Under the pieces are notes generated by a model. It had not been told where the DNA came from. It ran no database searches and saw only the letters and a list, made by a program, of their open reading frames with translations. From the NCBI RefSeq assembly GCF_035594125.1, contig NC_087192.1, positions 13,453,990 through 13,517,989 on the forward strand: DNA of 64,000 nucleotides, read 5' to 3'. Position numbers and translations under genes: made by a program. Below are positions 63,860 to 64,000 of the stretch, piece by piece. The stretch comes from Scylla paramamosain. Taxonomy: Eukaryota > Arthropoda > Malacostraca > Decapoda > Portunidae. Position 1 is the first letter of the stretch, and every line of letters begins with the position of its first letter.

Positions 63860-64000
63860 TCACTGCTTTCCTTTCTTGGGCTGCCGCTGCCGCTCCCGCT
63901 GGCCTGCAGCCTGCACACAGGCCATGATACAGTCTGCGACAACGGCTGCATCATTGTGTGGCCCCTTAATGCTCACACTGGTGGTCCGAGTGTCGCTGGG
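63860..64000 (-). CDS. Possible C-terminal end of an unidentified protein (partial)
   Basis: A minus-strand frame enters from the right edge and is open for 46 codons to a TGA at 63860-63862. It ends with a basic, Gln-rich tail (GQRERQRQPKKGKQ), preceded by SIKGPHNDAAVVADCIMACV. GC content rises and the codon-like composition differs from the AT-rich sequence to the left. I do not recognise the family. It is too short to be sure, and only the sequence to the right can settle it. Confidence 0.35.
   Translation of the reverse strand, partial: PSDTRTTSVSIKGPHNDAAVVADCIMACVQAAGQRERQRQPKKGKQ

Overview
The window is eukaryotic nuclear DNA, most likely from an arthropod and probably a decapod crustacean. 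The signs are very long (AG)n, (CA)n, (AT)n and (TCC)n microsatellites, two kinds of non-LTR retrotransposon (CR1-like and jockey-superfamily-like), and a short interstitial run of the arthropod telomere motif CCTAA/TTAGG. The species call is inference. No complete host gene is visible.

Positions 1-48003 are one AT-rich satellite array, open at the left edge and ending abruptly at 48003. It is nested at three levels. The basic monomer is about 90 bp and is recognisable by TTTTGGTA, AAAACACTCAAAA, GTAATGT and GCATGC elements. About eleven diverged monomers form a higher-order repeat (HOR) of about 1.1 kb. HORs, more diverged monomer blocks and a captured CR1-like LINE fragment together form a super-unit of about 14-15 kb, present in direct and inverted copies. 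The motif lies on the + strand from 1 to about 20985 and on the - strand from about 21013 to 48003, apart from two small local inversions. The three LINE copies (8536-9296 on -, 23641-25709 on +, 38467-40144 on +) share their insertion point, so they come from one insertion that was amplified with the satellite. Copies A and C also share an internal deletion of about 412 bp that B lacks.

From 48004 to about 58224 the DNA is mostly single-copy and non-coding as far as can be seen. It carries long polypurine/polypyrimidine and other microsatellites, a decayed CR1-like reverse transcriptase fragment (about 53640-54010), a degenerate four-unit tandem repeat (54922-55535), a hairpin (55736-55793), and one candidate internal exon on the minus strand (50767-50839).

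Positions 58225-63450 hold a nested pair of jockey-superfamily-like LINEs. A nearly complete sense copy (58731-62030) carries endonuclease and reverse transcriptase in one frame, broken only by three nonsense codons. It sits inside an older antisense copy of the same family. Beyond it, a short CCTAA-rich tract and a minus-strand open segment running off the right edge (63860-64000) may mark the 3' end of a host gene.
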